A stretch of 12,161 nucleotides of DNA from an uncultured Acinetobacter sp. (GCA_946623365.1 CAMORE010000058.1:1-12161); one strand, 5' to 3'; shown: positions 1 to 7,730, counted from the stretch's first letter. Made by a program: numbers and translations. Notes: a model not told the origin generated them from the sequence alone.

Positions 1-98
1 GAGAGCAATTTTACCTGATTTTTAAACCTTTAAAAAATAAGCAAAAAATAGAATCAGTTGATTCTGAAGAAGTTTCAATTGATGAATCCGCTGAATGA
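1..98 (+). CDS. C-terminal end of an unidentified plus-strand protein (partial)
   Basis: An open plus-strand frame runs from the left edge (first full codon at 3) to a TGA at 96-98. It encodes 31 residues: a basic, hydrophobic start (FYLIFKPLKNKQK), then a hydrophilic acidic tail ending SIDESAE. The mixed-charge tail looks like the end of a real protein. The gene would be convergent with the minus-strand coiled-coil gene, whose stop codon is 15 bp away, and this would explain why the first 113 bases lack a minus-strand gene. No domain is recognisable and no terminator hairpin lies between the two stops. The call rests only on an open frame and plausible composition, so chance is possible. Confidence 0.45.
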   Translation, partial: EQFYLIFKPLKNKQKIESVDSEEVSIDESAE

Positions 99-113
99 AT
101 ATACCGGAGAGAA

Positions 114-1292
114 TTAAGCTACATCTACTGTATAATCAGTATCAAAATCTAATTCTTTGTCTTTATCTTCTCCTGCATCACCGTCTTGACTACCATCATC
201 TTCATTGGCAATGTCTTCTTCTGCTCTATCAACAGCTGTTTTAAGTTGAGTATTGTTATCTTCCCAACTTTCAGTTCCATCAAGCCAGCTTCCTACAGAA
301 TTTGATATATTGAAGAAAGATTCTGCATCATTATTAGCAGCTGCTGTTAAAGAACCTACAGTACTTGATGCATTTGTAAGAAATCCGTTATTATTATTAA
401 GTCCTGTAAAAGCTGTTCCTATATTAGACATAACCCCAGGAACACCTGCTCCGATAATGCCTGCTGCTGCAAAGTTGCTTTCAGCTTGTTGCATTAATTT
501 TGTAAATTCAACTTCGCTTGCTGCACCGCCTAATCCAAATGTAAAGAAGCTTGAAGTAGTGCCTGCCGCTTTAATTGCCATAGCTTCTGCTGTTAATCTG
601 GCTCCTTCAGCAGTATAAACAGCTTCTTCTTTTCCAAGATTTACAGCATTAGCTTGGTTTTGAAGAGCTTCTGCATTAAGAGCCGCATTTTTTGCTTCGC
701 CTTCTGCTCTTATATCTTCTGCTTTACCTTGCAAATCATCGTTTTTTGCTTGATAGTCATCTGCTTGCGCATTATATCCATCAGTCTTATTTTGCAATTC
801 TTTAGCCCAAGAACATAATTCGTTCATTGCTCCACTTACAATGCTTATTTTGCTTAGTATGTCTTGTTTTTCTTCGTTTGTTGTTGCATTATTATAATCT
901 TCTTTCAACTGTTCCAGTTTTTCTTGACATTCTTTTACATCATCGTTGATTTTTTGTTTTTCTTCTTCGCAACCTTCAATTTTTTTAAGAATTTCAGCTA
1001 TTTTTTCTTTGTTGTCATTAATTTTTTCTATTTGATCGTTAATAGCTTTTTGATTAGCATCAGTTTGAGTTTTTACAGATTCATTCAAGTTATTTGATTT
1101 TTTTTCTTCTTCGCTCATTTTGCTTTTAGCTTCATCCTGAGCATTTGCACAAGCACTAAAAAATTCATTTAAAGCCGTTTGTGCGATATTAAAAGCGCCT
1201 TCAATTCGTGATTGTTTGGAAGAATTAGGATCAAACAATCCGGTTAGTTGATTACTAAATGTTTTAATTGTGCTTTCAGATATTTGTACCAT
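114..1292 (-). CDS. Hypothetical coiled-coil protein with acidic C-terminus
   Basis: This 392-aa protein is not one I recognise. Residues 1-50 are mixed and moderately hydrophobic. Residues about 50-240 are almost entirely helical and rich in Lys, Glu, Gln, Asn and Ala with heptad-like spacing, so a long coiled coil is likely. Residues about 240-345 are rich in Gly, Ala, Ser, Asn and Phe with weak hydrophobic stretches (near 245-260 and 275-300). Residues 355-392 are strongly acidic, with many Asp and Glu. There is no N-terminal signal peptide and no clear transmembrane helix. The ATG at 1292 has an AGGAAG ribosome binding site at 1302-1307, spaced 9 nt. The gene follows the hydrogenase operon in the same direction but is separated from it by 293 bp containing two large hairpins, so it is probably a separate unit. 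A structural, secreted or translocator-like role is possible, but nothing in the sequence decides this. Confidence 0.85.
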   Translation of the reverse strand: MVQISESTIKTFSNQLTGLFDPNSSKQSRIEGAFNIAQTALNEFFSACANAQDEAKSKMSEEEKKSNNLNESVKTQTDANQKAINDQIEKINDNKEKIAEILKKIEGCEEEKQKINDDVKECQEKLEQLKEDYNNATTNEEKQDILSKISIVSGAMNELCSWAKELQNKTDGYNAQADDYQAKNDDLQGKAEDIRAEGEAKNAALNAEALQNQANAVNLGKEEAVYTAEGARLTAEAMAIKAAGTTSSFFTFGLGGAASEVEFTKLMQQAESNFAAAGIIGAGVPGVMSNIGTAFTGLNNNNGFLTNASSTVGSLTAAANNDAESFFNISNSVGSWLDGTESWEDNNTQLKTAVDRAEEDIANEDDGSQDGDAGEDKDKELDFDTDYTVDVA

Positions 1293-1435
1293 CTTTTAAA
1301 TCTTCCTATAATACCATCTTATATATATAAAGTATAGAAAAAATAGCTAATTTCAGAGGGTAAAATAATTGTTACATTTCTTAATATTTAATTTAAAAAA
1401 TCTGTTTGGAATCTTTTTAGAAACATTTTATAAAT
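1293..1435. other. AT-rich intergenic leader, no confident promoter
   Basis: This stretch precedes the coiled-coil gene and is very AT-rich, with runs such as tatatatata. Several TATAAT-like hexamers can be picked out on the minus strand, but none has a convincing -35 partner at 16-18 bp, so no promoter is assigned. The only confident signal is the AGGAAG ribosome binding site at 1302-1307. The palindromic element begins immediately to the right. Confidence 0.4.
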
Positions 1436-1474
1436 AGTTGGATTCCTCAAGACTGGGTCTTGAGGAATCCAACT
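1436..1474. repeat. 18-bp perfect inverted repeat with 3-nt loop
   Basis: The arms AGTTGGATTCCTCAAGAC (1436-1453) and its exact reverse complement (1457-1474) flank the loop TGG. The hairpin is far stronger than chance and stands out in the AT-rich surroundings. It lies downstream of the last operon gene and upstream of the coiled-coil gene. No T-run follows on either strand, so it is not a classic intrinsic terminator, although a stem this stable could still stop polymerase or protect a 3' end. Perfect arms like these are typical of dispersed intergenic palindromic elements. Confidence 0.8.
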
Positions 1475-1506
1475 TAGCGTAGAAACCACCGGCAGGGCGT
1501 CATAGC

Positions 1507-1581
1507 TATACATGTAGTTACAAAAATGCAACAAAATATGTTATTTGTTGCATTTTTGTAACTAATTATTCGACATGTATA
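1507..1581. repeat. Nested inverted repeat after the terminal alcohol dehydrogenase; candidate terminator
   Basis: A perfect 20-bp stem (1516-1535 with 1544-1563, extended by one pair at 1515/1564) encloses an 8-nt loop. A second, outer pair TATACATGT (1507-1515) and ACATGTATA (1573-1581) surrounds it, with an asymmetric bulge of about 9 nt at 1564-1572. The element begins 4 bp after the stop codon of the alcohol dehydrogenase at 1586. On the minus strand the 3' arm holds five consecutive T, though no T-run follows the stem. It may serve as the operon terminator, or it may form one palindromic mobile element with the neighbouring hairpin at 1436-1474. Confidence 0.65.
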
Positions 1582-1585
1582 TCAA

Positions 1586-2776
1586 TTACATAGATTCTTT
1601 GTAAATTGTACTAACTGCATCTCTGGTTGCTTTTGTCGGTGCAATACCCAACAAACCGTCAAGAGAAGGAGTCGTAAAGGCAAGCTCTGTAAGTTTTTCA
1701 ACATCATTTTCCGTAAATCCTTCATCATGTAATTTATTTGGCACATCAACCGATTTTAGCCACTCATATACACCAAGTGCAGCCGATTCAGAATCACTAA
1801 TATTTTTGGCTATTGGTTCTAATATATAATTAAGAGTTTCTGCTTTTGAGGAATAGATATTTTTTATTACAGCAGGTAAAAGAATTGCAAGCCCCAAACC
1901 ATGAGAGAAATCCGGTTTCATAGCGCTTAGCGGATGTTCTAGTGCATGTGTATAATGTAATAAACCATTATCAAAACAAACACCTGCTATCATTGCTGCG
2001 TAACAGAGATAATACCTTGCAGTCTTATCTGCGGGATTTGCAATAGCTTTTGGCAGATATTTCCCGACAAGTTCAACAGTTTCTCTTGCTAAAGTGATTG
2101 TATATGGTGAAGCAACAACTGATGTCGCTGCTTCTACAACGTGATTAACAGCATCTATGGAAACATATCTTGTTTGTTTTGGCGACAATCCTACCATTAA
2201 ATCAGGATCATCAATGGCAAACTCAGGATAAATACAATCATAAGCGATTGCCGGTTTGTAATTCTTGTCTAAAATCGTTGCAACAGCAAATCTGTTTGTT
2301 TCACTTCCGGTTCCGTGAGTCAAATTAATTGCAACAATTGGGGCCGCTTTATCGGGGGTGAACTTAAATTCGTATAAATTACTCCCTGTTTCATTCGGAT
2401 ATTTAAGCAATATTGCAACAGACTTCCCTGCATCGGTCGGAGAACCGCCGCCAATTGTAATAACAGCTTTTGCACCAAAATCAACAGCCATTTTCGCAGC
2501 TTCATCTATTGAGTCTGTCGTCGGATTTGGTGTAACCTTGTCATAGTTAATATAACCGATATTGTTTTCTTTTAATGCTTTTTCAACAACATCCCAAGCA
2601 CCGGTAGATTTATAAGCATTTCTTCCTGACATAACTATAACTTTATCAATTCCCCTTTGAGAATATAACTTTGCAATATCGTTAATTTTATTAATCGCAC
2701 CGCAACCAAAGTACACAGTCGTACGAGTTCTGATTTCTTTTACTTCATTAATGTTCAAGTCTTTTTCCCAATTCAT
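1586..2776 (-). CDS. Iron-containing (group III) alcohol dehydrogenase
   Basis: This 396-aa protein is full length for the iron-dependent alcohol dehydrogenase family, which interconverts aldehydes or ketones and alcohols with NAD(P)H in the cytoplasm. The N-terminal half holds the dinucleotide-binding motif GGGSPTDAGK (109-118) and the family signature HGTGSETNRFAV (154-165). By comparison with FucO, the metal ligands are D208, H212, H277 and H292, with H281 in the catalytic histidine position. All are present. The ATG at 2776 is preceded by an AAGGAG site at 2784-2789, spaced 7 nt, so the start is firm. It is the last gene of the operon, 141 bp after hydA, and is probably an extra electron sink alongside AdhE. 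It resembles the stand-alone clostridial-type enzymes, not the AdhE C-terminal half. The substrate (butanol, ethanol or another) cannot be told from sequence. Confidence 0.93.
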   Translation of the reverse strand: MNWEKDLNINEVKEIRTRTTVYFGCGAINKINDIAKLYSQRGIDKVIVMSGRNAYKSTGAWDVVEKALKENNIGYINYDKVTPNPTTDSIDEAAKMAVDFGAKAVITIGGGSPTDAGKSVAILLKYPNETGSNLYEFKFTPDKAAPIVAINLTHGTGSETNRFAVATILDKNYKPAIAYDCIYPEFAIDDPDLMVGLSPKQTRYVSIDAVNHVVEAATSVVASPYTITLARETVELVGKYLPKAIANPADKTARYYLCYAAMIAGVCFDNGLLHYTHALEHPLSAMKPDFSHGLGLAILLPAVIKNIYSSKAETLNYILEPIAKNISDSESAALGVYEWLKSVDVPNKLHDEGFTENDVEKLTELAFTTPSLDGLLGIAPTKATRDAVSTIYKESM

Positions 2777-2917
2777 ATTATCTCTCCTTTTAATTTTTTA
2801 GCAATTCGGTATTGAATCCCTCTCCCTACCCCTCTCACACCGGAAACGAGGGAATTTGCGCCATATTGCTTTGTTGTTTTTACTTGAGTCCTGATTTATT
2901 AATCTTCAATCGAACTA
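2777..2917. other. Intergenic spacer with a GC-rich patch
   Basis: The gap between hydA and the terminal alcohol dehydrogenase is the longest inside the operon. Its centre (about 2815-2865) is a C-rich, GC-rich patch that differs from its surroundings, with short complementary ends TCCCTC (2817-2822) and GAGGGA (2848-2853) around a 25-nt middle. The stem is too short to call a terminator. No convincing promoter for the downstream gene is visible. The patch resembles a dispersed intergenic repeat more than a regulatory site. Confidence 0.4.
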
Positions 2918-4372
2918 TTATATTTTTTTTATATCTTCACTTGCGGAAGCAAGAGCATCAATTTGTTTCTTAGCGGCTTTTTGATTATTCATTGCGGCAT
3001 TACCGCCAATACAGCCGCCTTCACAGCACATTACCTCTATCATATTACAGCCTTCTTCGCATTCTCCTTTTTGGGCATAACTTTTAAGTTGACGAATAGA
3101 TTCTTTATTTAACCCGTTAATAATACAAGGTTTTATATCTATTTCTTCAGGCAAAGCCGCTTTTACGGAATCCGCAACTCCTCCGGAAAATCCAAAACAT
3201 CTTGCTTGCTTTGAGCTTTCCGTTACATATCTTGATTCATCACATTCCGTTATCTGTATTTGTTTTGCAACAAAAAGAGCTCCGAGTTCTTCAAAATTCA
3301 TTACGTAATTAACATCTTTATTTTCATAACTTTCAGCTCGCTTTGCAACACAAGGGCTTACAAAAACTAAAATTGCTTCAGGATAAGCTTTGCGCACGAT
3401 TTCTGCCGTATAATACATAGGTGTTTTTGTATCTGAAACAAAAGGCTTTATCTCAGGTAAGTGTTTCTTAATAAGTTGATTGTACCCCGCGCAGCAAGAT
3501 GTTGTCATAAATTTTTGTCCGTTTTCCATGCGTTCTGCGAATTCTTTTGCTTCATTTTCAGCAGTGACATCTGCTCCTTGTGCAACTTCATATACATCAT
3601 CAAAACCCGCTTTAATAATAGCAGATTTAAGCTGATATATATTTCCGGGGAATTGTCCCGCAATAGAAGGAGCAATCATTGCAATAACTTTTTTATCAGA
3701 CTTTATTGCTTTCAATATATCAATAATTTGGCTTTTTTCATGTACAGCACCAAACGGGCAAGCTGCAATACATCTTCCGCAATTTATACATTTCTCGTAG
3801 TCTATACTTGCAAAGCCTGTTTCATCTTTTTTAATTGCGCCGACAGGACAAGAATCCTCGCAAGGAACCGTGATTTTTACAATTGCTTTATAAGGACAAA
3901 CCTTAGCACACATTTGACATTTTTTACATTTAGAGTCATCTATAACAGACTTTCCGTTTTGTATTGAAACCGCACCGAATTTGCAAGCACTTTGGCACGG
4001 TCTTGCAACACAGCCTTGACATAAATCTGTAACATATATTCGATTCGTTGCACACCCTTTGCATGCAGCCTGCAATACTGTTAAATTTTTATCATCGATT
4101 TCTTTTCTCTCTATTGCTTTTTTTGCGTATGTAGCAAGAGAAACCGTCTCATCATCTTCTTCAATCGGAAAACCCAGTCCTGCAATAGTTCTGTCTTTAA
4201 TAATAGCCCTTTCTTTATATATACAGCACCTATATGGCACTTCCATACCCTTCGGACGCATAGCATACGGGATTAATCTGGCTTGTTCTTCAAAATTATC
4301 GGATAAGAACGCTTTGATTATCCTGACTAATATTTCTTTTTTTATATGTATTGCTTGACCTGCGTTATTCAT
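2918..4372 (-). CDS. hydA: [FeFe] hydrogenase, group B type, catalytic
   Basis: This 484-aa iron-sulfur enzyme catalyses reversible reduction of protons to H2, most likely with reduced ferredoxin in the cytoplasm. The N-terminal region has cysteine sets for three or four [4Fe-4S] clusters: C118/121/126/130, C149/152/155/159, C171/175 and C195/198/201/205. The H-cluster motifs follow: TSCCAGY (291-297), SPCVAK (339-344) and EVMCCEGGCIGG (446-457). The ligands are C294, C341, C450 and C454. The proton-transfer cysteine C293 is kept, so catalytic activity is expected. TSCCAGY and the ECCEGGC-like third motif are typical of group B enzymes, not of the bifurcating group A trimer. The start is supported by AAAGGA at 4381-4386, spaced 8 nt. 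It lies 80 bp after a small [2Fe-2S] gene. The maturases HydE, HydF and HydG are not in the window. Confidence 0.93.
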   Translation of the reverse strand: MNNAGQAIHIKKEILVRIIKAFLSDNFEEQARLIPYAMRPKGMEVPYRCCIYKERAIIKDRTIAGLGFPIEEDDETVSLATYAKKAIERKEIDDKNLTVLQAACKGCATNRIYVTDLCQGCVARPCQSACKFGAVSIQNGKSVIDDSKCKKCQMCAKVCPYKAIVKITVPCEDSCPVGAIKKDETGFASIDYEKCINCGRCIAACPFGAVHEKSQIIDILKAIKSDKKVIAMIAPSIAGQFPGNIYQLKSAIIKAGFDDVYEVAQGADVTAENEAKEFAERMENGQKFMTTSCCAGYNQLIKKHLPEIKPFVSDTKTPMYYTAEIVRKAYPEAILVFVSPCVAKRAESYENKDVNYVMNFEELGALFVAKQIQITECDESRYVTESSKQARCFGFSGGVADSVKAALPEEIDIKPCIINGLNKESIRQLKSYAQKGECEEGCNMIEVMCCEGGCIGGNAAMNNQKAAKKQIDALASASEDIKKI

Positions 4373-4452
4373 TTTTGTTTTCCTTTGCTAAAATGATTGG
4401 TTGCTTCTTTTCGGTATCACTTGCCTTATTGTAAGCATATTATTATATTAAT

Positions 4453-4710
4453 TTACTTGCTCACTTTTTTGTCTATAGCTTCCAAAACTTTTTCTATGGT
4501 TGCTTCTGATATAACTTCATCATCTACCTTTACATACGGAGCTTTTGAATATTCCCAGTTGATAGAACATAGCCCAAGACAATTAGCACCTGAAATTTCA
4601 ACTTTATCTCCGTACTTTTTAGGGATAATGTCGTTTAATTCCTGCAAGTTGCTTCCGCCCATAACAAAACATGTTGTTCCTAAACATACTTTTACTTCTA
4701 CTTTTGACAT
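4453..4710 (-). CDS. Small thioredoxin-like [2Fe-2S] ferredoxin (NuoE/HydC C-terminal type)
   Basis: This 85-aa protein has the thioredoxin-like [2Fe-2S] cysteine pattern: CLGTTC (C9 and C14, C-x4-C) and CLGLC (C44 and C48, C-x3-C). It matches the C-terminal domain of NuoE/HydC but lacks the N-terminal helical part, so it is a stand-alone electron carrier or a small hydrogenase subunit. The ATG at 4710 has AAGGAG at 4717-4722, spaced 6 nt, overlapping the stop codon of the upstream phosphatase gene, so translational coupling is likely. It lies just before hydA, which suggests it passes electrons to or from that enzyme. No NuoF/HydB flavoprotein is nearby, so a full bifurcating complex is not encoded here. 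The partner is inferred from position only. Confidence 0.88.
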   Translation of the reverse strand: MSKVEVKVCLGTTCFVMGGSNLQELNDIIPKKYGDKVEISGANCLGLCSINWEYSKAPYVKVDDEVISEATIEKVLEAIDKKVSK

Positions 4711-4721
4711 ACTAAACTCCT

Positions 4722-5879
4722 TTATACAAACTGTACATTTACTTTTTTCAAATATTTTTCTTCTAAAACTTTCGCCATCTGTTTTATAATATTTTTCCTT
4801 ATTTCTATTTCAATAGGCAAATTCGGGTCATAATGAGCCTTATTCATCTGTGCGCCTACTAAAAAGTTAATCACGTCACTGTCGAGTAAAAAATCCATAA
4901 GAATTTTTGCTGCGTTATCTTCCGGTTTTCCGCTCTCGAGATACTCTAATGTCTTAGTTAATGTTAAAATCCCTTCGCAAACCAGATCAATCCCTTCCAT
5001 CTTTGAGATTCCGGGAAGTTTACTTGTCCCCAAAGATATATTTGTTGATATCGGAATATTCAATTCTCTGGATATAATATTTGCAGTTGTACCTCCTGAG
5101 ATAGCTTTTTTACCTTTAAATTCCATAAAAGTCTTTGCATAGTAATTATCTTTTTCACTATGGAACGGAGGTCCTGTAAAAATCAATGATTCTCTCGGAT
5201 CCCTGCAATATATTGATAAAATCGAAGTATCATCCTTCAACTCTCTGTTGGGAGCAATAAGTTCTATTTGGTGAACCAAATAATTGCTTAAATCGGTTGA
5301 CGATATTTCAGGATTCTGCTGTAATTTATTAAGTATAATTTTTATTAAACCGCTTCTCTCAAGTCCGAGCGGATATTGTTTTGTTCCCATAGCTACTTGA
5401 GTAGCTCCGTCAGAACAAAAAATAACTCTGTCATATTTTTCGAGTTTAATATTATAAACCTTCATCCTGCGATTTTTAAAATCCTTTGACTGGATTATCT
5501 GACATTCAGGTTTTAATACTTCACCATTTCTAATCCATATAAAATCGGGATTTCCTTCCTCTACAATTTTTGCTTTACCGTTTTCATAACAATCTATTGC
5601 GGAAAAAGTTGAATAGCTTATTCCTCTAACCTTGCATACAGGAAGTGAGTTCATAATAATTTCGCAAGACTTTTCAATATCAGCATGGTTTTCCATAAAT
5701 TTTAAAAGCATTGTAGAAGTCATACACGCAAGAATATTTGCTTTTATACCACTTCCTAAGCCATCGGAAAGAACTGCTACAACCCTATTCATATTCGGAT
5801 ATCTGTTTGAAGCAAAGAAATCCCCGTAAGCATTTTGGTTATATTTCTTTTTTTGTGAACATGCAATATCAATAAACAC
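4722..5879 (-). CDS. SpoIIE/PP2C-type serine/threonine phosphatase with extra C-terminal domain
   Basis: Residues 1-225 of this 385-aa protein form a SpoIIE-like PPM phosphatase domain. It has D20, the motif VLSDGLGSG (37-44, metal-binding D39), FCSDGAT (154-160) and a terminal DDTSI (216-220), so the metal-binding aspartates are present and activity is expected. Residues about 230-385 form a further domain that I do not recognise, starting around FTGPPF and including SGGTTANI (261-268) and a helical end. SpoIIE-like phosphatases of this size occur beside sensory hydrogenases in clostridia. The start is GTG at 5879, with AAGAGG at 5889-5894 (spacing 9 nt) inside the end of hydS, only 6 bp after its stop. 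Tight coupling to hydS suggests the phosphatase is the output of H2 sensing. The dephosphorylated target, perhaps an anti-sigma antagonist or a kinase substrate, is not in the window. Confidence 0.87.
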   Translation of the reverse strand: MFIDIACSQKKKYNQNAYGDFFASNRYPNMNRVVAVLSDGLGSGIKANILACMTSTMLLKFMENHADIEKSCEIIMNSLPVCKVRGISYSTFSAIDCYENGKAKIVEEGNPDFIWIRNGEVLKPECQIIQSKDFKNRRMKVYNIKLEKYDRVIFCSDGATQVAMGTKQYPLGLERSGLIKIILNKLQQNPEISSTDLSNYLVHQIELIAPNRELKDDTSILSIYCRDPRESLIFTGPPFHSEKDNYYAKTFMEFKGKKAISGGTTANIISRELNIPISTNISLGTSKLPGISKMEGIDLVCEGILTLTKTLEYLESGKPEDNAAKILMDFLLDSDVINFLVGAQMNKAHYDPNLPIEIEIRKNIIKQMAKVLEEKYLKKVNVQFV

Positions 5880-5885
5880 CTGTGC

Positions 5886-7664
5886 TTACCTCTTATCCTC
5901 TGTATTCAAAACGTTTCCGGCATTTCCTCCTGCTGCTCCGATATTTACCCCGTCATTTACCCCTTCATATCCTTCGGCAATTGAATTCAATAGTAATTCG
6001 GTCTCTACCATATGTTCACCCAACAAACTTGCAATTTCTTGTACTGTTGCAATATTTTTAGTAATAACTTCTCTTGCTTTTTGTGCAATTTTACTTCTGT
6101 CCAACTCTGATTTTGTAACATCAGATATAACAGCTCCGATTAATTCATTATCTTCTATAGTAAATATACTTATATCATATACTTTATCTTCAATTGCATA
6201 GTGTTCCTGATGAATATCTTTTCCTGTATCAAGAGCGGACTTAAACAGTTCCGAGAATGGAACAATTCTGTCTAAAGAGGCTCCTGTCAGACCATCTTGA
6301 CGAGATGCAAAAATTTCATACATTTCTTCAGACAAGAACATATGTTCAAAAGAATCATTTGCCTCCACTATCAATAAATCCGAATCAACAATTACTACCG
6401 CAGACGGCATACATCTCAACATTGCAGCTGCTTTTCTGACAGCAATTTTTCTCATGTATGAGACACACATTGAAGGTTCAGCATTACCTGCAATTAGAGC
6501 ATTAACAAATTCTCTGCAGCTTGCATAACCGCATCCTGAGCAGTTTAATTCATCTTCCTGAGTATGCTTACTGATTTTCTTAAGAGCTTTAACAACTTGT
6601 TCTATAGGATATTCAACTTTTTCTACAGGATTTGGCTTATACTCAATATCCACGACTTTGCGCGGTTCTTTTGGAACATTATCCCTGTATTGAGTCTTTG
6701 CATAAATATCAGATGTAACAAGAATTCTTGATTTTTCACTTGAAAGACAAGGCCCGTTTATACAACCGCCAGCACATCCCAATGCTTCCAAGAAAATCTT
6801 ATTTTCTATTTTATCAGGATTAATGTTTTGCAAAGATTTATCAAAACTCTCTAATGAACTTACGGAAATAAATGTTACATCATTTTTATCAATACCTACC
6901 ATTTTAATTGTTTCGTTCATTCCACCTTCAAGCGGATAAAGAGCACCCTCATAAGAGCTTTCAGGAACAAAGTGACAAGTTTCATCCGTTTCAACATCCT
7001 CTATATCAATAAATTCTTCTTTTATCCAATAATTTAATTCATCAAAAGTAAGCGCTGCCGATATCAAATCAGGATGCTTGTCTGCCTCATTTTTCTTTGC
7101 GATACATGGTCCGATAAATACAACCTTAATATCATCACCCAGCATATCCTTAAGAAGTGCTGCATGAGTTAAAGCGGGAGATGCAATTGGTGTTATATTT
7201 TTTGCAAATTCGGGTTTATATAAACGTATATAATCATCAATTACGGGACACGCTGAAGATATAAACAATCCTTTTTGGGCATTATTAAGCATTTTTGCAG
7301 TTTGTATTGATACTTCTTGTGCGCCAAGTGCAGTTTCAGATACACCGGTAAATCCCAGCTTTTTTAGTATGGCAATCATCTTCTCTTTTGAAATATTATA
7401 AACACCTGCCCAGCTCGGCGCAAGAGAAACATAAACTTTTTTACCCGTAAGAAGTAAGGTTTTTGCGATATCAATGTCGCTTCTAACCTTTTTAGCACCC
7501 GCAGGACAGATTGTTACACAGTGTCCGCAAGCAATGCATTTATCATTAATAACCGAAGCACTGCCGGATTGTATTTTAATTGCTTTTATATGACATCCTC
7601 TAATACACTTATAACAATCATTACATTCATTTTTTAATGTATAAACCGGATACTGTTTTTCCAT
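5886..7664 (-). CDS. hydS: Sensory-type [FeFe] hydrogenase with PAS domain (HydS, group C)
   Basis: This 592-aa protein has four parts. Residues 10-55 hold two [4Fe-4S] motifs (C14/17/20/24 and C43/46/49/53). Residues about 75-320 are the H-cluster domain: SSACP (136-140), GPCIAKKNE (185-193) and EALGCAGGC (293-301), with ligands C139, C187, C297 and C301. A further FeS-type motif follows at C375, C378, C383 and C400. Residues about 411-515 look like a PAS domain, followed by a helical, possibly coiled-coil tail (520-570). The usual proton-transfer cysteine before C139 is alanine (A138), and the methionines of motifs 2 and 3 are Gly and Leu. Such changes mark the slow, sensory hydrogenases described as HydS in Ruminococcus albus and Thermotoga. 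The ATG at 7664 has AAGAGG at 7670-7675, spaced 5 nt. It probably senses H2 or redox state and signals to the phosphatase encoded next. Confidence 0.92.
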   Translation of the reverse strand: MEKQYPVYTLKNECNDCYKCIRGCHIKAIKIQSGSASVINDKCIACGHCVTICPAGAKKVRSDIDIAKTLLLTGKKVYVSLAPSWAGVYNISKEKMIAILKKLGFTGVSETALGAQEVSIQTAKMLNNAQKGLFISSACPVIDDYIRLYKPEFAKNITPIASPALTHAALLKDMLGDDIKVVFIGPCIAKKNEADKHPDLISAALTFDELNYWIKEEFIDIEDVETDETCHFVPESSYEGALYPLEGGMNETIKMVGIDKNDVTFISVSSLESFDKSLQNINPDKIENKIFLEALGCAGGCINGPCLSSEKSRILVTSDIYAKTQYRDNVPKEPRKVVDIEYKPNPVEKVEYPIEQVVKALKKISKHTQEDELNCSGCGYASCREFVNALIAGNAEPSMCVSYMRKIAVRKAAAMLRCMPSAVVIVDSDLLIVEANDSFEHMFLSEEMYEIFASRQDGLTGASLDRIVPFSELFKSALDTGKDIHQEHYAIEDKVYDISIFTIEDNELIGAVISDVTKSELDRSKIAQKAREVITKNIATVQEIASLLGEHMVETELLLNSIAEGYEGVNDGVNIGAAGGNAGNVLNTEDKR

Positions 7665-7710
7665 CTTTGCCTCTTACTAACCTTTATACCTACTTATTAC
7701 CATTCCATAC

Positions 7711-7727
7711 ATTGAACCATTTTCAAT
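7711..7727. promoter_or_regulatory. Small palindrome between the [2Fe-2S] gene and hydS
   Basis: The perfect arms ATTGAA and TTCAAT are separated by 5 nt in the 66-bp gap that precedes hydS, directly after the stop codon of the upstream gene. The left arm on the minus strand (TTGAAAAT) resembles the half-site in the adhE promoter. It could be an operator or a weak stem-loop. In AT-rich DNA a 6-bp palindrome often arises by chance, so the call is tentative. Confidence 0.25.
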
Positions 7728-7730
7728 TAT

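Noticed and set aside
253..618. Plus-strand open frame of 121 codons
   Set aside because: It is antisense to the coiled-coil gene, has low-complexity Leu/Pro/Ala composition, and has no ribosome site.
1436..1581. CRISPR array
   Set aside because: The repeats are two different inverted repeats, not regularly spaced direct repeats with spacers, and no cas gene is present.
3461..3967. Plus-strand open frame of 168 codons rich in Cys and Phe
   Set aside because: It mirrors the cysteine- and lysine-rich hydA on the other strand, shows no family resemblance, and lies wholly inside hydA.
4397..4789. Plus-strand open frame of 130 codons across the small ferredoxin gene
   Set aside because: It is antisense to a clear [2Fe-2S] protein with conserved cysteines and a coupled ribosome site.
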